From Synchiropus splendidus (lineage: Eukaryota > Chordata > Actinopteri > Syngnathiformes > Callionymidae): a stretch of 64,000 nucleotides of DNA. The notes under the pieces are model-generated. The model did not search any database and was not told the origin of the DNA. It saw nothing but the letters and a program-made list of their open reading frames with translations. Positions 12,523-25,290 of the stretch are shown piece after piece. The stretch is from NCBI RefSeq assembly GCF_027744825.2, contig NC_071345.1, forward strand, positions 4,857,501 through 4,921,500, given 5' to 3'. How positions within the stretch are numbered: the first letter of the stretch is position 1; each line of letters begins with the position of its first letter. The translations under genes were made by a program, and so were the position numbers.

Positions 12523-13799
12523 ATGAACGACACGTCTGTTGTCAAGATATTTTTCAAGACGGCACGTTCGCTGTGTACCGAGTGAAAACCACTGTCCAAA
12601 TGTGACATGACTCAATGACTTGACTCACTGCGGGATGTAATGGAGCTACAGCTTTAATCCGACTACTCTGTGCATGGAAAGGTTGGTTTGGTCGGGTGGA
12701 ACGTCAAACACGTTCCGATCTACATGAGTGTCCATCCCCCACCCTCCTACCAAGTTTGAGTCAAAAGTTGAAACCCAGTAAAGTTCCTTTCATCCGTGGC
12801 AAACATGCTCCTTGTTATCACAACAATTACCCCCTCGTGATTTGGGAATTGTAACAAAGGGCTCCCAGCCTCAAACACCGCATCACTTCCTGTTTACCGC
12901 GGCCATTTAGCCTTTTTACGGCCATGTTGGGGGCACTTCCGAAAGCATGTGCGCAGACTGTCAAGAGGACGGATCGTGGGAGGAAGCTGTTGAAGAACCA
13001 GCCACTGCAAAACAATTCAGCGTAACTTTGCCCTTTATATCTCTGGTAGTCCCTTCTTCTTAAAAGCCCTCTGGGAGGCACACACCATTTAAAGGCTATT
13101 AAATAATGATTGATGAGGCATCCTCACAATGAGTGTGCCACTTAAGTCTACTTTGGAAACAATCTGTTATCCCTAAAACACCAAGATCAGGCCACTTTGT
13201 TGTATTAGGCTCCCTAATTTTCTTGTATCGAGGGAATGGTAGTCATTTATGTGACAGCCAAGAGCATTTGAGGGGGAAGCTTGTCCAGAGATGGACGGTC
13301 CTCATTCCAGCTGGGCGTCGGGGGGCTGCAAGGTTGTTGTCCCCCTCGGGGAACTCACGTGCTCCCTGCTAAAGACGGTGCCGAGAAACAAATGACGGGA
13401 GAGAGAAACACGCAGGAAGGAGACGCAGCAGTTGAACATGGAAGGCCACGTTGTTTGCTTTGCTTCCATGGCATTATGGAAAGCGGGTCCGTGTTTAAAT
13501 GCGCTTGCAAATTCATCACGGTCAGCGGTGGATGCGTGAGTTTGCTGCAGCTTTGCATCGCTTGAGATGATTTTCATACCTAAACAAAGGACTTCAGGTG
13601 CACACAAACGAACAAGGCTCAAAACCGCGACAGGCGTCTGTGTCACCTGGCAAAACATTGCATCATATGGTGCCTGAGCTCATGCTATTGTGATGGAATT
13701 GAATGGAATCAAAGCTGTTTTCACTGTATACCACAAGTATAAGCCTGAGTTGATGTAATATAATGCATTCTTTTATTCATTTTTTTTCCTCTTATTCCC
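12523..13799. other. Intergenic, no gene seen
   Basis: Overlapping open frames at about 13281-13658 lie on both strands and resemble nothing known. No repeat was recognised. Confidence 0.5.
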
Positions 13800-14010
13800 T
13801 TCATATGCAGGTGACATCCATCCTCGGAGACAACCATTCAAACACCGACTCATACCAATGGACAATTATTTAAAAACTCAGTGTTTTTGGGCAGTGGGAG
13901 GAAACCAGAGTGCTCAGAGGGAACGCACCTCTGAGCACATAAAATTGCCACATTTTTCTCCAAGTGTTGCCCCATGCTTTAATCGAACCTTCTTGCTGTG
14001 AGACCTCATC
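13800..14010 (+). repeat. Degenerate dispersed repeat (SINE- or MITE-like)
   Basis: The words CCAATGGACAATTATTTA, TTTTTGGGCAGTGGGAGGAA, ACCAGAGTGCTCAGAGGGAA and TAATCGAACCTTCTTGCTGT follow the order of a very common fish repeat of the type 'tatggacaat...tttggactgtgggaggaaaccggagtacccgg...aatcgaacc...cttcttgctgtg'. This copy is heavily mutated. A short related piece sits at about 16535-16575. Confidence 0.5.
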
Positions 14011-16343
14011 AGATTCTCTCGGGATTCAATCTTCAAAAAGTTACAGCTGAAATACATCGAGCCTCAGTTGGTGTTAGACCAGTAACAGGTCACCAAGAGC
14101 CAAATCACACACCAGTTTGTGTCTCTTGTCCTAAAAGGAGAAGTGTATGTGTTTGTAGACTGCAGTAAGGGCCCAAAAGTAACCAAAAGAAAAAAAAACG
14201 CTCGTGCCACAGGAGGTCAGAGGTCATCCGGAGTGATAGTGTTTCTGACTTGTTTGCGTTGCATGAGTGAAAACGTATTGTTATATATATCTGATGATGC
14301 GTATTGCTCTGTGTCGTATTCATTCAGGGGACAGAAAGGTGTAACTCTGGCATTTTTGTTTCTCTCCTTGAAGCGCAACAAAATATTTTGGGGAGCAGGT
14401 GAAGGCACCTGTCACAAAAAATCTTGATCAAATGAATCTTCTTCGATGGTTTGCATTCCAAAGAATTGGCACTTCAATTTATCACGTTTTCCAAGAGCCT
14501 GTAAAGGTCTCTAGTCGTACTCATTCAATTGTGATTTTGGGAACATCAGACAAGCAGCAAAGTTGTTTTCCACGAGCCAAACGTCTCTGATGCTGGGTGT
14601 CAGAGGAGCTACTTTTGGCCCTTCAGAACTGCATGAGGAGGAGTGGGAGGAGCCACGATGCAGGTCAATAACTCAAATAAATGTCAACCAAATACATTTG
14701 GGTGGAATTGATTTGAAAGAGAGTAACTTTTTTTTCACAGGGAATAAGACAAAAAATGGGCTCCTGCAAAAAGGGCATTATTTTCAACAGTAACAGTCTA
14801 TCTATGCATGTGTTTAGCGGTGGAATGGTTTATTTTATTTTTATTTTTTTTGCATTTGCAATTGTTACCAAGAACACCATGTAGAAAAAAAATGATCAAG
14901 GTCATTAGCTATAGCTCGAGCAAATACTAGTATGTATATACAGTAAATATCCTATTGGAAAATCAGTCGCAGCCATGAAATAGAATTCTTTTTTGACCGC
15001 TTTTGAAAGAAACTGACCCCTGCAGATCAGAGAAACGCAGTCCAAAAATAGAGATGAATGGAAATAAGCTGCGAATCACTCAGAGCTAATCTTGAGAGTC
15101 AGGTTCAAATTGTGAACCCTGCATGTCTTACAGAACTGCCCAGTCTGGAAAAGAGATTAGGTTGCTCAGCATATTTCAGGAAAAATGAAGAGGAGAAATG
15201 GAGATCGCCGAAAAGCAGAACCAGCAAAAAAAAAAAAAAAAACATGAACAGAATGAGCAATTCAGAAAAATCAGCCGGTGCATCCGCAGGAGAGGCTGAA
15301 TTGACTTGTGCCGCTTGGAAAGGTAAACCCTTTAAAGGATCCTTTTCATCGATGCAACCGACGTAGAATGTCTGGGCTTATCAGACAAGAGCCCACTAAG
15401 CCCTTTGCCCTCACATTACAGATTTCCTACAGAGAGAAAATGGGAAAACTCGATCCCTTGTTTTTGCTCTCTCTGGGCCGACAAATCTTTTTCTGATTAT
15501 GGGATGCAGGAGGGGATTGGGCATTGTTGGAATATTGTATTTCTTTTTACCAGAATGGAGGGACATGGAGGGAAGACATTTAAATAAAGGCAACAGACCC
15601 TGGTATCAAATTTCCTAAGTGGTTATCAATAATCTCCCATTAAATGACTGGGTTTGTTGAATAATGCATGATGGAATTTGGAAAGATTTGAAAATAGAAA
15701 TACAGATGGCCATGTGAAAAATTAATGAGATGTTGTGGTGACCGCTTGACCAATTTTTTTTTTTTATTTATTTTTGGTTTTGGTTTTTTTCCTTGCATAA
15801 AGTGCTGCATAATCCACTGATATTGCATGACTATAATGTGGCTTCTTTCATCACTGCTTTGGGTGATAGAAATGGCAAATTAAACAGCAGACAAAAAGTG
15901 TAAATAAAGCATGCAAAAAATCACGAAATATTTGATGAAATGTTTTGGGGGTTTTTTTCACTTGAGCTTTTTTGTATGCTAGTGATAAAAAGAGAACTTA
16001 AAGAAAATTAAAAAATGTATCTAAAATAAGAAAATAAAATATGTTTGTATAAACCAATGAAAAATGAAAAAAAATGTTTCAAGAAAAAAGAAACAAATTC
16101 AAAAGAGAAACAAATAAATAAAATATGGGACTACGACAGTAGTTTAAAAAATATTATGTCTCGTTGCAATTGTAGTTGTTGTATTTGTTGTAGGTCTCGT
16201 TGTTGCTCACACAGTATATTAAGAATTAATACACTTATTTAAATAATTATTTGGAAAAAAAAATGTTTTGGAGATGTGTAGAAGTAGTCGTGTGACTTAC
16301 TGCCAGCTGTTGAAGTAGTTTTGGCAGTGTAACTCATTGGCAT
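14011..16343. other. Intergenic with poly-A/T tracts
   Basis: No gene is recognised. A 17-base A tract lies at 15226-15242, T-rich tracts at about 14830-14850 and 15750-15790, and AT-rich DNA at 15850-16260. Small open frames here are accidental. Confidence 0.5.
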
Positions 16344-16526
16344 TCGATAAGCTAATTAGGTTTCACGAAACAGTGTCCTCATTTTCAGCGCCAGTAGGTG
16401 GCACTGTATGGTTTCATGGAACTTGTTTTTCAAAGCTTCAAAGGCTATTGACCACCATTCCCCATCTAGTGACCACTGAATATGAGCACACAGTACCATG
16501 AAATCTCATCAGCCCATCCAGTTCTT
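16344..16526. mobile_element. Fold-back element F, copy 3
   Basis: It contains TTTCACGAAACAGTGTCCTC, TTTTCAGCGCCAGTAGGTGG and, on the right, CCATCTAGTGACCACTGAAT and ATGAAATCTCATCAGCCCAT. The motif CCAGTAGGTGGCAC at 16391-16404 matches the CTCF core consensus at all positions; the right-arm copy is decayed. Confidence 0.65.
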
Positions 16527-17735
16527 GCCTGTTTCTGGATTGTGGGAGGAAATCAGAGGACTTGGGTTGGAAACCCAATAACGTATAGGGTCTCTGACTT
16601 TCAGTGGAAAGTATCGAGACTCAGAGCGGCACTGAAACATCATCGCCTTCCCCCCGAAACACTTATTTTTTCCTCCCTCATGAAAGTGACACGAGTTCAT
16701 TGGAAGAACACCAGCGACCTTCGAGTCAGGACCAGTCGATGTCAGATTAAAGCCCATTTTTTTGTGCGCCGGCTTCCATCAACAGCATGGAAAAATGAAA
16801 TAATCGAGGAGAAAGGAATCAGCCTTGAGAAACAAGCTGACATGACGGTCATTATTGTTGAATGATGGCCAATTATAACCTCTTTCACTGTTTGTGCGGC
16901 GAGTGACTGCCGGTGCCTCTTTACCGACAGTTTATAGTGACGTTTCTCTTTAAAACAAAAGCTCACACAAAGGCAGAACTGCCAATTTAGCACAGCAGAT
17001 TTCAGCCCAAGGCGCTTGGCCATTACGCACATTTAAATGAGCTTTGTTGTCACTGTTGATCTCCTTCAATGGCAGTTTGGAATAAAGCTTTTAAACGTAA
17101 CTCAGAGGCTGGAATATTCCCGACGGATTCGTATCGAGGTTCAATTTAAACCTATAATGAGTCCGTGAGAGCTAAAGTCAAATTGCATGCCACAACATAT
17201 GGAATATTAAGAGCTCTTTTTTTCTTGGCCCAAGTCACACAGTGAATCCTAACAATTCAGAATTTTGGAACATTGTGACCCCGCAGCTTTCCATGCAGAT
17301 ATCTTGACATTTAAATATAAAATGTGATCAAGGGAAAGTTCCGCGCTGCCACAGCTCTTTTTACCTCAGAAAGAATTGTGGCGTTTCAGCCGCCAGTGTC
17401 ACCAGGAGCACAGATTCGGTTTAGAAAGGACTGTCAAATGAAAAGACAGAGGAGAAGGAATGAATGGAATCTGTGATTGTTGAAGTGAAGTACTTGTGAG
17501 TCGCATACAAAAGTGTTCTCCACGATTGGCAGAACTGAAATGTTGCCTTTTCTCCATGCAAGGACTTTATTATTGGACTGGAGAAGGGATAATTGAGCTC
17601 TTTTTGTGGAGTACATGCGATGAGGCTGGTATCCACAGGCAACATCTTGAAAATAAGGGGGATATTTTGACGAAAAGGGAGCTGTGTAGGATTATTACAG
17701 ACTCAGAATGATGTTTTTATGGAAGTAACTGTTCA
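16527..17735. other. Intergenic, no gene seen
   Basis: Mixed-composition non-coding sequence. The block at about 16990-17200 is complex and could be conserved, but there is no internal proof. Confidence 0.45.
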
Positions 17736-18265
17736 CTGCGATGGGCTGGTTCGGTTTCATAAAACAGTGGCCTCATTTTCAGAGCACAGTAGGGGGCGCT
17801 CTCTGTTAAAAACAGTGTGAGGTCTCATTGAAATAGCTAGTGATGAATCGATGAGGTTTCATGACACAGTATTGAAGAATTGATGACGTTTCGTGAAACA
17901 ACGCCCTGATTTTCAGAGGCCACCAGAGACTGCAACTTATTCAATGAAACCTCACATCATTTCTAAACCAAGATCACCATGTAGTGGCCTCTGAAAATTA
18001 GCACACTGTTTCAACAATTCTGCAATACTGTCTCATGATGCCTCATCTGCCCATCACTAAGCCAGATGTTAGATCTAGAGTGCCCTCTAGTGGGAACGGA
18101 AAATGAGCCTCACCAGCCCATCACTATATATCACTTGGCGTCGCCAAAATGAAGCAATGTTTTCATTTTCAGCGCTCAGAAGGGGGCGCTCTCCATTTAA
18201 AAAGTGCCAAAGAGTTTGAATCTGAGCACACCGTTTCATGACGCCTCACCAGTCCTGGCAACACT
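17736..18265. mobile_element. Fold-back element F, composite cluster (copy 4)
   Basis: At least two to three copies of the element lie head to tail or nested. The words TTTCATAAAACAGTGGCCTC, CAGTAGGGGGCGCTCTCTG, ATGAGGTTTCATGACACAGT, CAATGAAACCTCACATCATT, GTGGCCTCTGAAAATTAGCA, CACTGTTTCAAC and TCATCTGCCCATCAC recur in both orientations. CTCF-like cores occur at 17786-17799 (+, 13 of 14) and 18080-18093 (-, 14 of 14), with a weaker AGAAGGGGGCGCT at about 18179. Confidence 0.65.
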
Positions 18266-21209
18266 GATGGGACATCCACTACTGGGCACTGATGAGACAC
18301 CAGGGCAGTTTCAGTTGAAAGATGTTCCATGTGTTCAAAGTGTATCCAACAATTTCTTCAGTTTAATGGATGATGATGTAAATAACTACCATAAAAAAAT
18401 CCCCAAAACGTGTTACTCTAAAAGGAGACTACTTTTGAGTTGTGACTTAAACTGAGCTCACATCCTGACATCATAGAAGTAAGAGCACATCCTAGCCTTC
18501 TTGGCAGAATGTACTGGAAGGTTGGACGGCTCATAAATAATGTTGAATGTGGCAGTAAAAGAAAATAACATAACATCCCCTTCTCTGTTACAACTAACCA
18601 ATTCATCAAGTACTTTTACAGCTACAAACATGGAAATTATGACATGACAGTATGAGTACTTTTGAAAGGTATACCTTGTTTTTTTTTTACTGCACAAAAA
18701 TATTTTTACAAAAAAAAAGTTTTTCTGCACTACTAAAACACACTAGAACGCAGTTTTTGTTTGCATTTAAAGCAACAAAAAGTTTAGAAGTCATCATTTT
18801 TATCGCTCTCCATTCCAATGCCACACTGTGCCGGGAAGACCACACTACTCTCTGTAGCACTGCATCACAGTGAACCACCCGCATCCGTCCATCGTCCAAC
18901 AATGGAATATTGTGGTCACTTCACTTCAGCATGCATGCTATAACCAGGTACATAGGGTCTGGCTAGATACTCTGAAGGACCATTGTTCCAGGTGTGAGGC
19001 ACCGGCATCGCACCATGACCAGCACAGTGCTGCTCAGAGTGCCATTGTTTTTGTGTTCCCTAATGATTCATCCACACAGACATACAACTAACTAAATCAA
19101 CCGGTACCTTGGTGACGCAAGTGGCCTTGCGAAAAAACACTTGATTTGCCACTTCAGTTTTGATGGGTAAAAAACACAGTATTTCCGTCCTGAATTCGAG
19201 AACATCCATTTCTCATGTCGTCAGGTTGTTCTTGCATTTTGCCAGCTCGATTTGCGTATCAAAACAAACCCTTTTGCGCACACATCTATTTCCAACGCTG
19301 CAAATGGCAGGTATGTGCGAGTGTTTCCTCGTGGCAGCGAGAGTGTGTGTTTTTCTCAAAAAAAACCTGCGCAAAACAGTTCAGCAACGGCCTTCTAGCC
19401 ATAGTGCCAATTTGGATTTAGACTCCAGGAAGGACCTCGGATGGAAGTGATGTGTCCAAACATGGCCGCGCTAATGGACACTTTAAAACCCCAATCAAAT
19501 ATTGCGTTTACGCTGCCGCAACTTTGATCGTGCGACGAGAATTTAATTTGTTGCGATTTCTTTCCCGCCTTAATTGTCCTCCAGATGAATCCTGCACAGA
19601 GGCTCGGCTCTCAACTCGAGGACAGCCACCTGGCACTGGCAGCGCGGAGGGAAGCGTGAAGCTCATCGCGGTTTGATCCCGCAAGCGCCAGCAAACTGGT
19701 GTTTTTTATCAGACGTGGCTAATTATAGGGAGAGAAGGATGAGGACACAGCATCCTGCTTCCCGAGGACTGCAGCGTGCCCACACATTCATTTGTGAACG
19801 CACGTCGCGAGCGGAAACCTCTCGCCGGCGAGTGTGAACACACAAGCATTTTTCTGTGCCTCACCTCTAATCCCAGTGATCCATCATGAGAACAGACGGA
19901 GAGAAATGACAGGGATAAGTGTGTCGCTGCGGTTGGTCAGTTGCAGATGCATCACCGGCCTCAATCCAGGGCTCTTGCACCTTGTGGTTGCTGTATCACC
20001 CTTAAACCCTGGACTAGTTCAGCACCGAACATCTCTCTCCGCTTTAAAACAAACTCTTCTTGTGTGCTGTGGTCGCCAAGGGTCAGTAGTGGAGTTCATG
20101 CTCTGGAGTTTACAGCCAAGAATGGATTTGTTCCTTGTGGGTTCAATAACAAGCCCGTGAACCAAACAAATCCACTTTTTTTGAGGTCAGACTCAGCCAC
20201 TGTTTCCTCTGTTCACTATTGAACATTCAAATTGCTATTGTCTAACATTTCCTTGCCTATTCTTTCCTTCCCAGCAGTGTCCCATCCACAAGAAAATCCA
20301 TTTTAGACACATCAGTACTAAATTAAGGAGCTTGAAGAGTCACCGACAGGGCTATGAAACTATGTTTAAATATGCAGCATGAAGTGACAGCAGTGCGTTC
20401 ACTAGTGCTAAGCGAGAACCGGAGAAACGCATCCATAAATTGCAGGTAAAAAAGCTCTTGGGCTTCAGTATCAGAGAAGAGATGCCGAACCGTCAGCCTG
20501 TTCTCCTCCACCAAAGGATTTAGAGCGTCGTAAGAAATGGGTGACGCACGTCTAAAGAACGAAGTCCGTACTCTGCGGCGATCATTTTGGCCAGAAGGCG
20601 TCACGTTAAATGGGTGCTTGCAACGGTTTTACGGTAAACAAATAGCAACATATTTTCAAAGGAGAGAAGCTGTGATGCTCTTCTTCCTCAACAAATGCTG
20701 CCAACTGTTACTGGTGTTGCTCACACTCTGTTTACAGAGTTGGTACCTCTAGTGACGTCAGAAGATGGCGGCGTGTTTGGCCAAGTTAAGAAACCCAGTC
20801 ATCGAGCTAATCTACATTAAAGCTTCCATCTTGACTTTTCTAAAACTTAAATTAAATTGTCCATCCATCCCATTAAACTCATTTAGTGTTGTTGTGTTGT
20901 TTCCATCCAGTCATTCCTATTTGAATTTGCACATATAGCAAGAAAACAAAATGGAAATGCTGGGGAAAAAGAAAGAGCAAAGGCATGGAGACAGACAGCC
21001 GAGGGAGATCTAAGTGAGGTGTCAGTTAGACACACACTGGAACAAATGCAGGGAACTTATCGCCCATTGTTCCAATAGGAAGGGCATGAACTAGGTCCAA
21101 ATATCTAGGAAAACGAAAATGCACAAAAAAATGTCGAAGAAGGTTTAGAATTGGCAGTGGCAGTGGATTTGTCAGTGACTTTTTGCGATGGAAATAGGCT
21201 TTGTGGCTA
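18266..21209. other. Intergenic, no gene seen
   Basis: No exon or RNA gene is recognised. The 24 bases at 19957-19980 recur exactly at 23741-23764. A block at 20330-20640 is open in some frames but has no family resemblance. Confidence 0.5.
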
Positions 21210-21680
21210 AACAATGCCTGCACCAGATATCACGTCACACGTCTGAACCGGATTTCACATCACACTGTGGTCCAGAAAATGGCGTCAGAGGTGTTTGGGG
21301 GGGACGAAGAAACGGAACGTTTTCCAGAGATGCTCAAAGAAGTGAACATTAATGCTAGTCTGGTTGGAAAACAGCAAAGAAATGCAACAGTTTATCAGTT
21401 ATTGACTGTTTTGTGCCATAGAGGGAGAGAGAGAGAGACGCTGTCTGATGACATCATCTCATGGCGCACTCTCCTCTCAATAATAAGAAATGGAAACAGG
21501 CTTCGAAATCGCATTTCCCTTTTACACATTTACACTCAAGTCTGTAAAAAAATGCTTTGTATGCATAACTGTATCCCTATGAGGGATAGTTTATGCACGA
21601 TTAATCAGTGTGAATTGAATCTTTAAAGTTGTTTGTAATTAATTCATCGATATTAATCGCTTAAAGTCCCAGCCCTAATG
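21210..21680 (+). repeat. Unclassified segment with a 141-codon frame and repeat-like tail
   Basis: An open frame at 21201-21626 (an internal Met lies near 21280) has no recognisable domain. It runs into TTAATCAGTGTGAATTGAAT, then TTAATTCATCGATATTAATC and CCCAGCCCTAATG. That tail resembles the 'gattaatcg...cagccctaat' ends of common fish dispersed repeats. The segment is therefore more likely a transposon remnant than a gene. This is inference. Confidence 0.35.
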
Positions 21681-22821
21681 TGAAGAGAGTCACAAATGGA
21701 AACTCTGTTTCAGCCTCAAACGAATGATATAGGATAAATTCAAGTCTACAAAGCGTGCGACCCTGGTGTGACTCATTTCCGCAGTGAACACATTCCTGCT
21801 CCCTGGTGCAGCTCGAGATGCAGCACTTTCCTCTCCCATCCGACCAGGAAGCAGATCCTGACCCAGATGTTTGCATGCTTTCCTTACTGGCTCGTAAACA
21901 ACTGCGGAACATGCTTGACTCTTGCATTCAATTGAAGAGATAATAAATACACTGGCACACTCTTCCAAGTTGGAAGCGGAAAAACCAACTTCCAGTTCAG
22001 TGATGAGCAGCCCGCCCGTAAAAGCCCGCCCCCTGAGGATCGCCGGTTTAATATTTTATTCGACAATTACTTTCTGCGGTTTCACGGGTGATAAAGTCTG
22101 CGGCGGGTTGAACTGAGGAAACTTTTCTGATTTATATTTGCGTGCAACTGAGCGAATTGTGACCTGCAGTGTGTTCAGAAAGTCTCGTATGGATGTGGGT
22201 TTATGGTCTTCCAACCCTGCTTGTCAACTTCACGACAGTATAAAACAGATTCCTCTCCGGTAAAATAAATTAAACTTTTTCCTTTCTACTTCCTTTAACC
22301 TTCTCCAATGTCTCCTCCATGCCAAATTCCAAGCACATCGCTAAACTCTTTCTTCAGGCTCAGTCACATCACATAAATTATTATAAGTACATTTCATGGC
22401 CAGAGCATCTCCAGAGGAGCTTGGCTCGTCTCTGCAGCAAGGCCCCACCGGAGGGCCCGTTTGAGAGCCGGGGATAAAAACAGGGACGGGTGTCAGTCAT
22501 TTTTATGTGAGTCTCCCGGCCTGCTTGCACACTGACTGGATTTTATTGAGTCATTTAGCGCTAGTGATTCCCAAATTTTCAGAAGAAGGAGAAGCATCGT
22601 CTGATGTATACAGTGAAAGCTAAGCACGATGAGACAGCATTTCGACTCAGGCACAAGGCATTAAACTGACCAAAAAACTTTAATAGTAGCTCTGGAAATA
22701 TTGTTCACAATATATTGGATAAATACGTAACTTGTTCATTCTTTATTTTTTACACAAAATAATGATTCTTCTCAAAATAATTGTGAAAATAGTTTCATAG
22801 GATAAAATATCTACATTCTAC

Positions 22822-22824
<3 letters not shown>
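21681..22824. other. Intergenic, no gene seen
   Basis: Non-coding sequence with no recognised feature; short open frames only. Confidence 0.5.
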
Positions 22825-22852
<28 letters not shown>

Positions 22853-22878
22853 GATAGATAGATAGATAGATAGACAGG

Positions 22879-22954
<76 letters not shown>

Positions 22955-22958
22955 CAGG

Positions 22959-23046
<88 letters not shown>

Positions 23047-23050
23047 CAGG

Positions 23051-23122
<72 letters not shown>

Positions 23123-23126
23123 CAGG

Positions 23127-23215
<89 letters not shown>
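22825..23215. repeat. (TA)n-(GATA)n microsatellite array, ~390 bp
   Basis: About 13 TA units (22825-22851) are followed by about 91 tetranucleotide units of GATA. Four variant interruptions with the same sequence, GATAGACAGGTAGATA, occur with GACAGGTA at 22873, 22953, 23045 and 23121, spaced 80, 92 and 76 bp. The long frame through it on the minus strand, a Tyr-Leu-Ser-Ile repeat, is not a gene. Confidence 0.95.
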
Positions 23216-23216
<1 letters not shown>

Positions 23217-23282
23217 TTTTTAGGGATTTATAGCAGCAATGATCTAATAGACTTTTATTAAATTGTCTCCACAGTGACAGCA

Positions 23283-23372
23283 TTCAGACGGTGGCACTCT
23301 TGGTTCAAAAATGATATAGGGTTTCATTCCAAAACTTTTAACTATGAGGTGTGAGGCCACTAGAATATGGGT
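23283..23372. mobile_element. Fold-back element F, fragment
   Basis: A partial copy holding GGTGGCACTCTTGGTTCAAA, AATGATATAGGGTTTCATTC and GAGGCCACTAGAAT. It is interrupted or ended by the next element at 23375. Confidence 0.5.
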
Positions 23373-23374
23373 GT

Positions 23375-23793
23375 ACCGTAATTTCCAGACTATAAGCCGC
23401 TACGTTGTCCTTGCGGTCTGAACCCTGCAGCTTATACCCCGGTCACCAGAAGCAGCTAAGACAGACTATGGTATCAGAACTTCAGAAAACAATGCATTTT
23501 GAGCGCTTTAATGTCAATAAAAGATGTGAGGAGCTCATGATTCAAGTTCAGAACATTGCCCAGTTTGTTTCATGAGTCACTCTCCATGCTGGAGCCAGTT
23601 TTCCAAACTAGTTTAGAAGTGATCCTCGTGCATTTTTAAGCACAACTGACCTTTCTACGGTGCAGGCATCACCACTGCACCTGCGGCTTATAGACCAGTG
23701 CAGACCAAGATCTATTTTCCTTTTTAAATTTAGTGGGTGGGGCCTCAATCCAGGGCTCTTGCACAGTGCACTCTATAGTCTGGTATTTACAGT
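23375..23793. mobile_element. MITE C (TIR-bounded non-autonomous DNA transposon)
   Basis: The ends are inverted repeats: ACCGTAATTTCCAGACTATA at the left and the complement of ACTGTAAATACCAGACTATA at the right, 16 of 20 bases matching. The 5' part reads 'actataagccgctac' and the 3' part 'ctgcggcttatagacc', typical of an abundant fish MITE with 'gcggcttata' words. There is no coding capacity. A 24-base stretch inside (23741-23764) is identical to 19957-19980. Confidence 0.7.
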
Positions 23794-24718
23794 CAGTGTT
23801 TTAGTTGGCACCGAAGACCTCAAATGTGCATAAAAGAGCGCGATAACCAGTGTCAACACTGTGCTCCGGTGGGATGTGATTATGACTGTAAACCCTCCAC
23901 TGACTTTGTTCTTTTGTAATGACAAACACCGACCCTGAAGTTCACTGGTGTTTTCATGCCAGGACTGAAAATGCAAACATGGGAAAATTGCTTTGTGTGA
24001 CGGGCAGATCTCCATCAGCTGGGGATTGACAAGCAGGGATAAACACCTCAGAGAGCCAGCAAAGGTGATGAGGATCGTCGCCAAATAATGAGCCTGGAAT
24101 TGCTTTTTTTTTTTTTTTTTTTTACTTTCAGCCTAAAACAATGGCTTGATGAATACAAATGCCGGACTTGAATGGACATGCACACTAATTTCTTTTCCCT
24201 CTAAGGGAGTATAACCACATGGCGAATTCGGAATTACGACGAATAAAGAAAGCGGGACGTGCCCCGCTGGTGATTCTTGTACTCAAGAAAGGCACGCGGC
24301 TTGTCAGGAGCTCTGGATGTAACAGACGTCAATTTGATTCCTGTGATTTTTAAATGAAAAAGAAACTCAAGCGGCTGGATACGTGCCATCTGACTCATTC
24401 TGAACAGCAAGAAAACACAGCGCTTGGTTGTAGTCCCCGAAGTGTACTGTTCCAGATACATTTATTCACATCTATTCACAGCTGCTCCGTCGATGGAGAG
24501 GTCTGCAACCCGTGTCGTTGAGGAATCCAAACTTTTTCCACAAAATACCTCCAGACTTTGACCTTTGCTGCCCGACTCTCAGAAGCCCTCACTCATGCCT
24601 GCTCAGCTTCACTTCTTGACTACTTTGATGGAGGCCAGTTCTCCGAAAAACCCTGAAACTTCAGTGTTGTTCTGGTGTTTGACTGGTGGTGAGGCAATCG
24701 ATACATGTGTTCAAGAGA
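23794..24718. other. Intergenic; 20-base T tract
   Basis: No gene is recognised. A T tract lies at 24104-24123. Confidence 0.55.
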
Positions 24719-25290
24719 AAACTACAAGGTGTCTATAAGCGAGTCTCATGATGTAGTGCTGCAGTCGAGATGACCTAACCCAAGACAGTCAAGACCAGAG
24801 CATGAACAGCCCAAGACTTTGAGGGTCTGAGATAGAGTTTAGACCAAGACCTATGTGGAGAGAACCACGAACATTGAGGCGTAAGTCCACTAGTCATATC
24901 GACACACACATCTATATCTTACTGCAAAAGACACCAGAGTCAAAATGATGACGCTCAATGTCTTGGTCATGGACTTGGTCTCTGTACGCTCTGGTAGTCG
25001 AGACCACACCAACCGAGACTGAGACATTATCGAGTCTGGAAAGTATTGAGACCAAGACAGCGTATATCAGGATCTGCCAGTTTAGTTGCAACAAAAACCA
25101 GCACCCGCTGTGGATCAGTTTGGGACAACAGATATCAAAGAGAAAAACACATCAAAACAAAAAGCCAGAATCCTTCTTTTACCTGCGTCCACGAGACAGA
25201 GTAAAAATACATTCGACATGAGGCTGCGACCCTAAAAAAGTGGTCTCAAGACCAAGATCAAAGAGTACTACAGCAGTGTGCTCTGGTTTC
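24719..25290. mobile_element. Dispersed repeat rich in GAGACCAAGAC words
   Basis: Direct and inverted words such as CAAGACCAGAG, TAGACCAAGACC, GTCTTGGTCATGGACTTGGT, GTCGAGACCAC, TTGAGACCAAGACAG and TCAAGACCAAGATCAAAGAG fill this segment. The outer ends, TGTAGTGCTGCAGTCGAG and the complement of ACTACAGCAGTG, are roughly inverted. This resembles a widespread fish non-autonomous DNA element of the 'gtctcgagaccaagac' type. The exact ends are uncertain. Confidence 0.55.

Noticed and set aside
13281..13658. Overlapping 94- and 118-codon frames on both strands
   Set aside because: Overlap on opposite strands without any recognised motif; probably chance.
22795..23283. 162-codon minus-strand frame through the GATA array
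   Set aside because: It is a translated microsatellite (Tyr-Leu-Ser-Ile units) with no other support.
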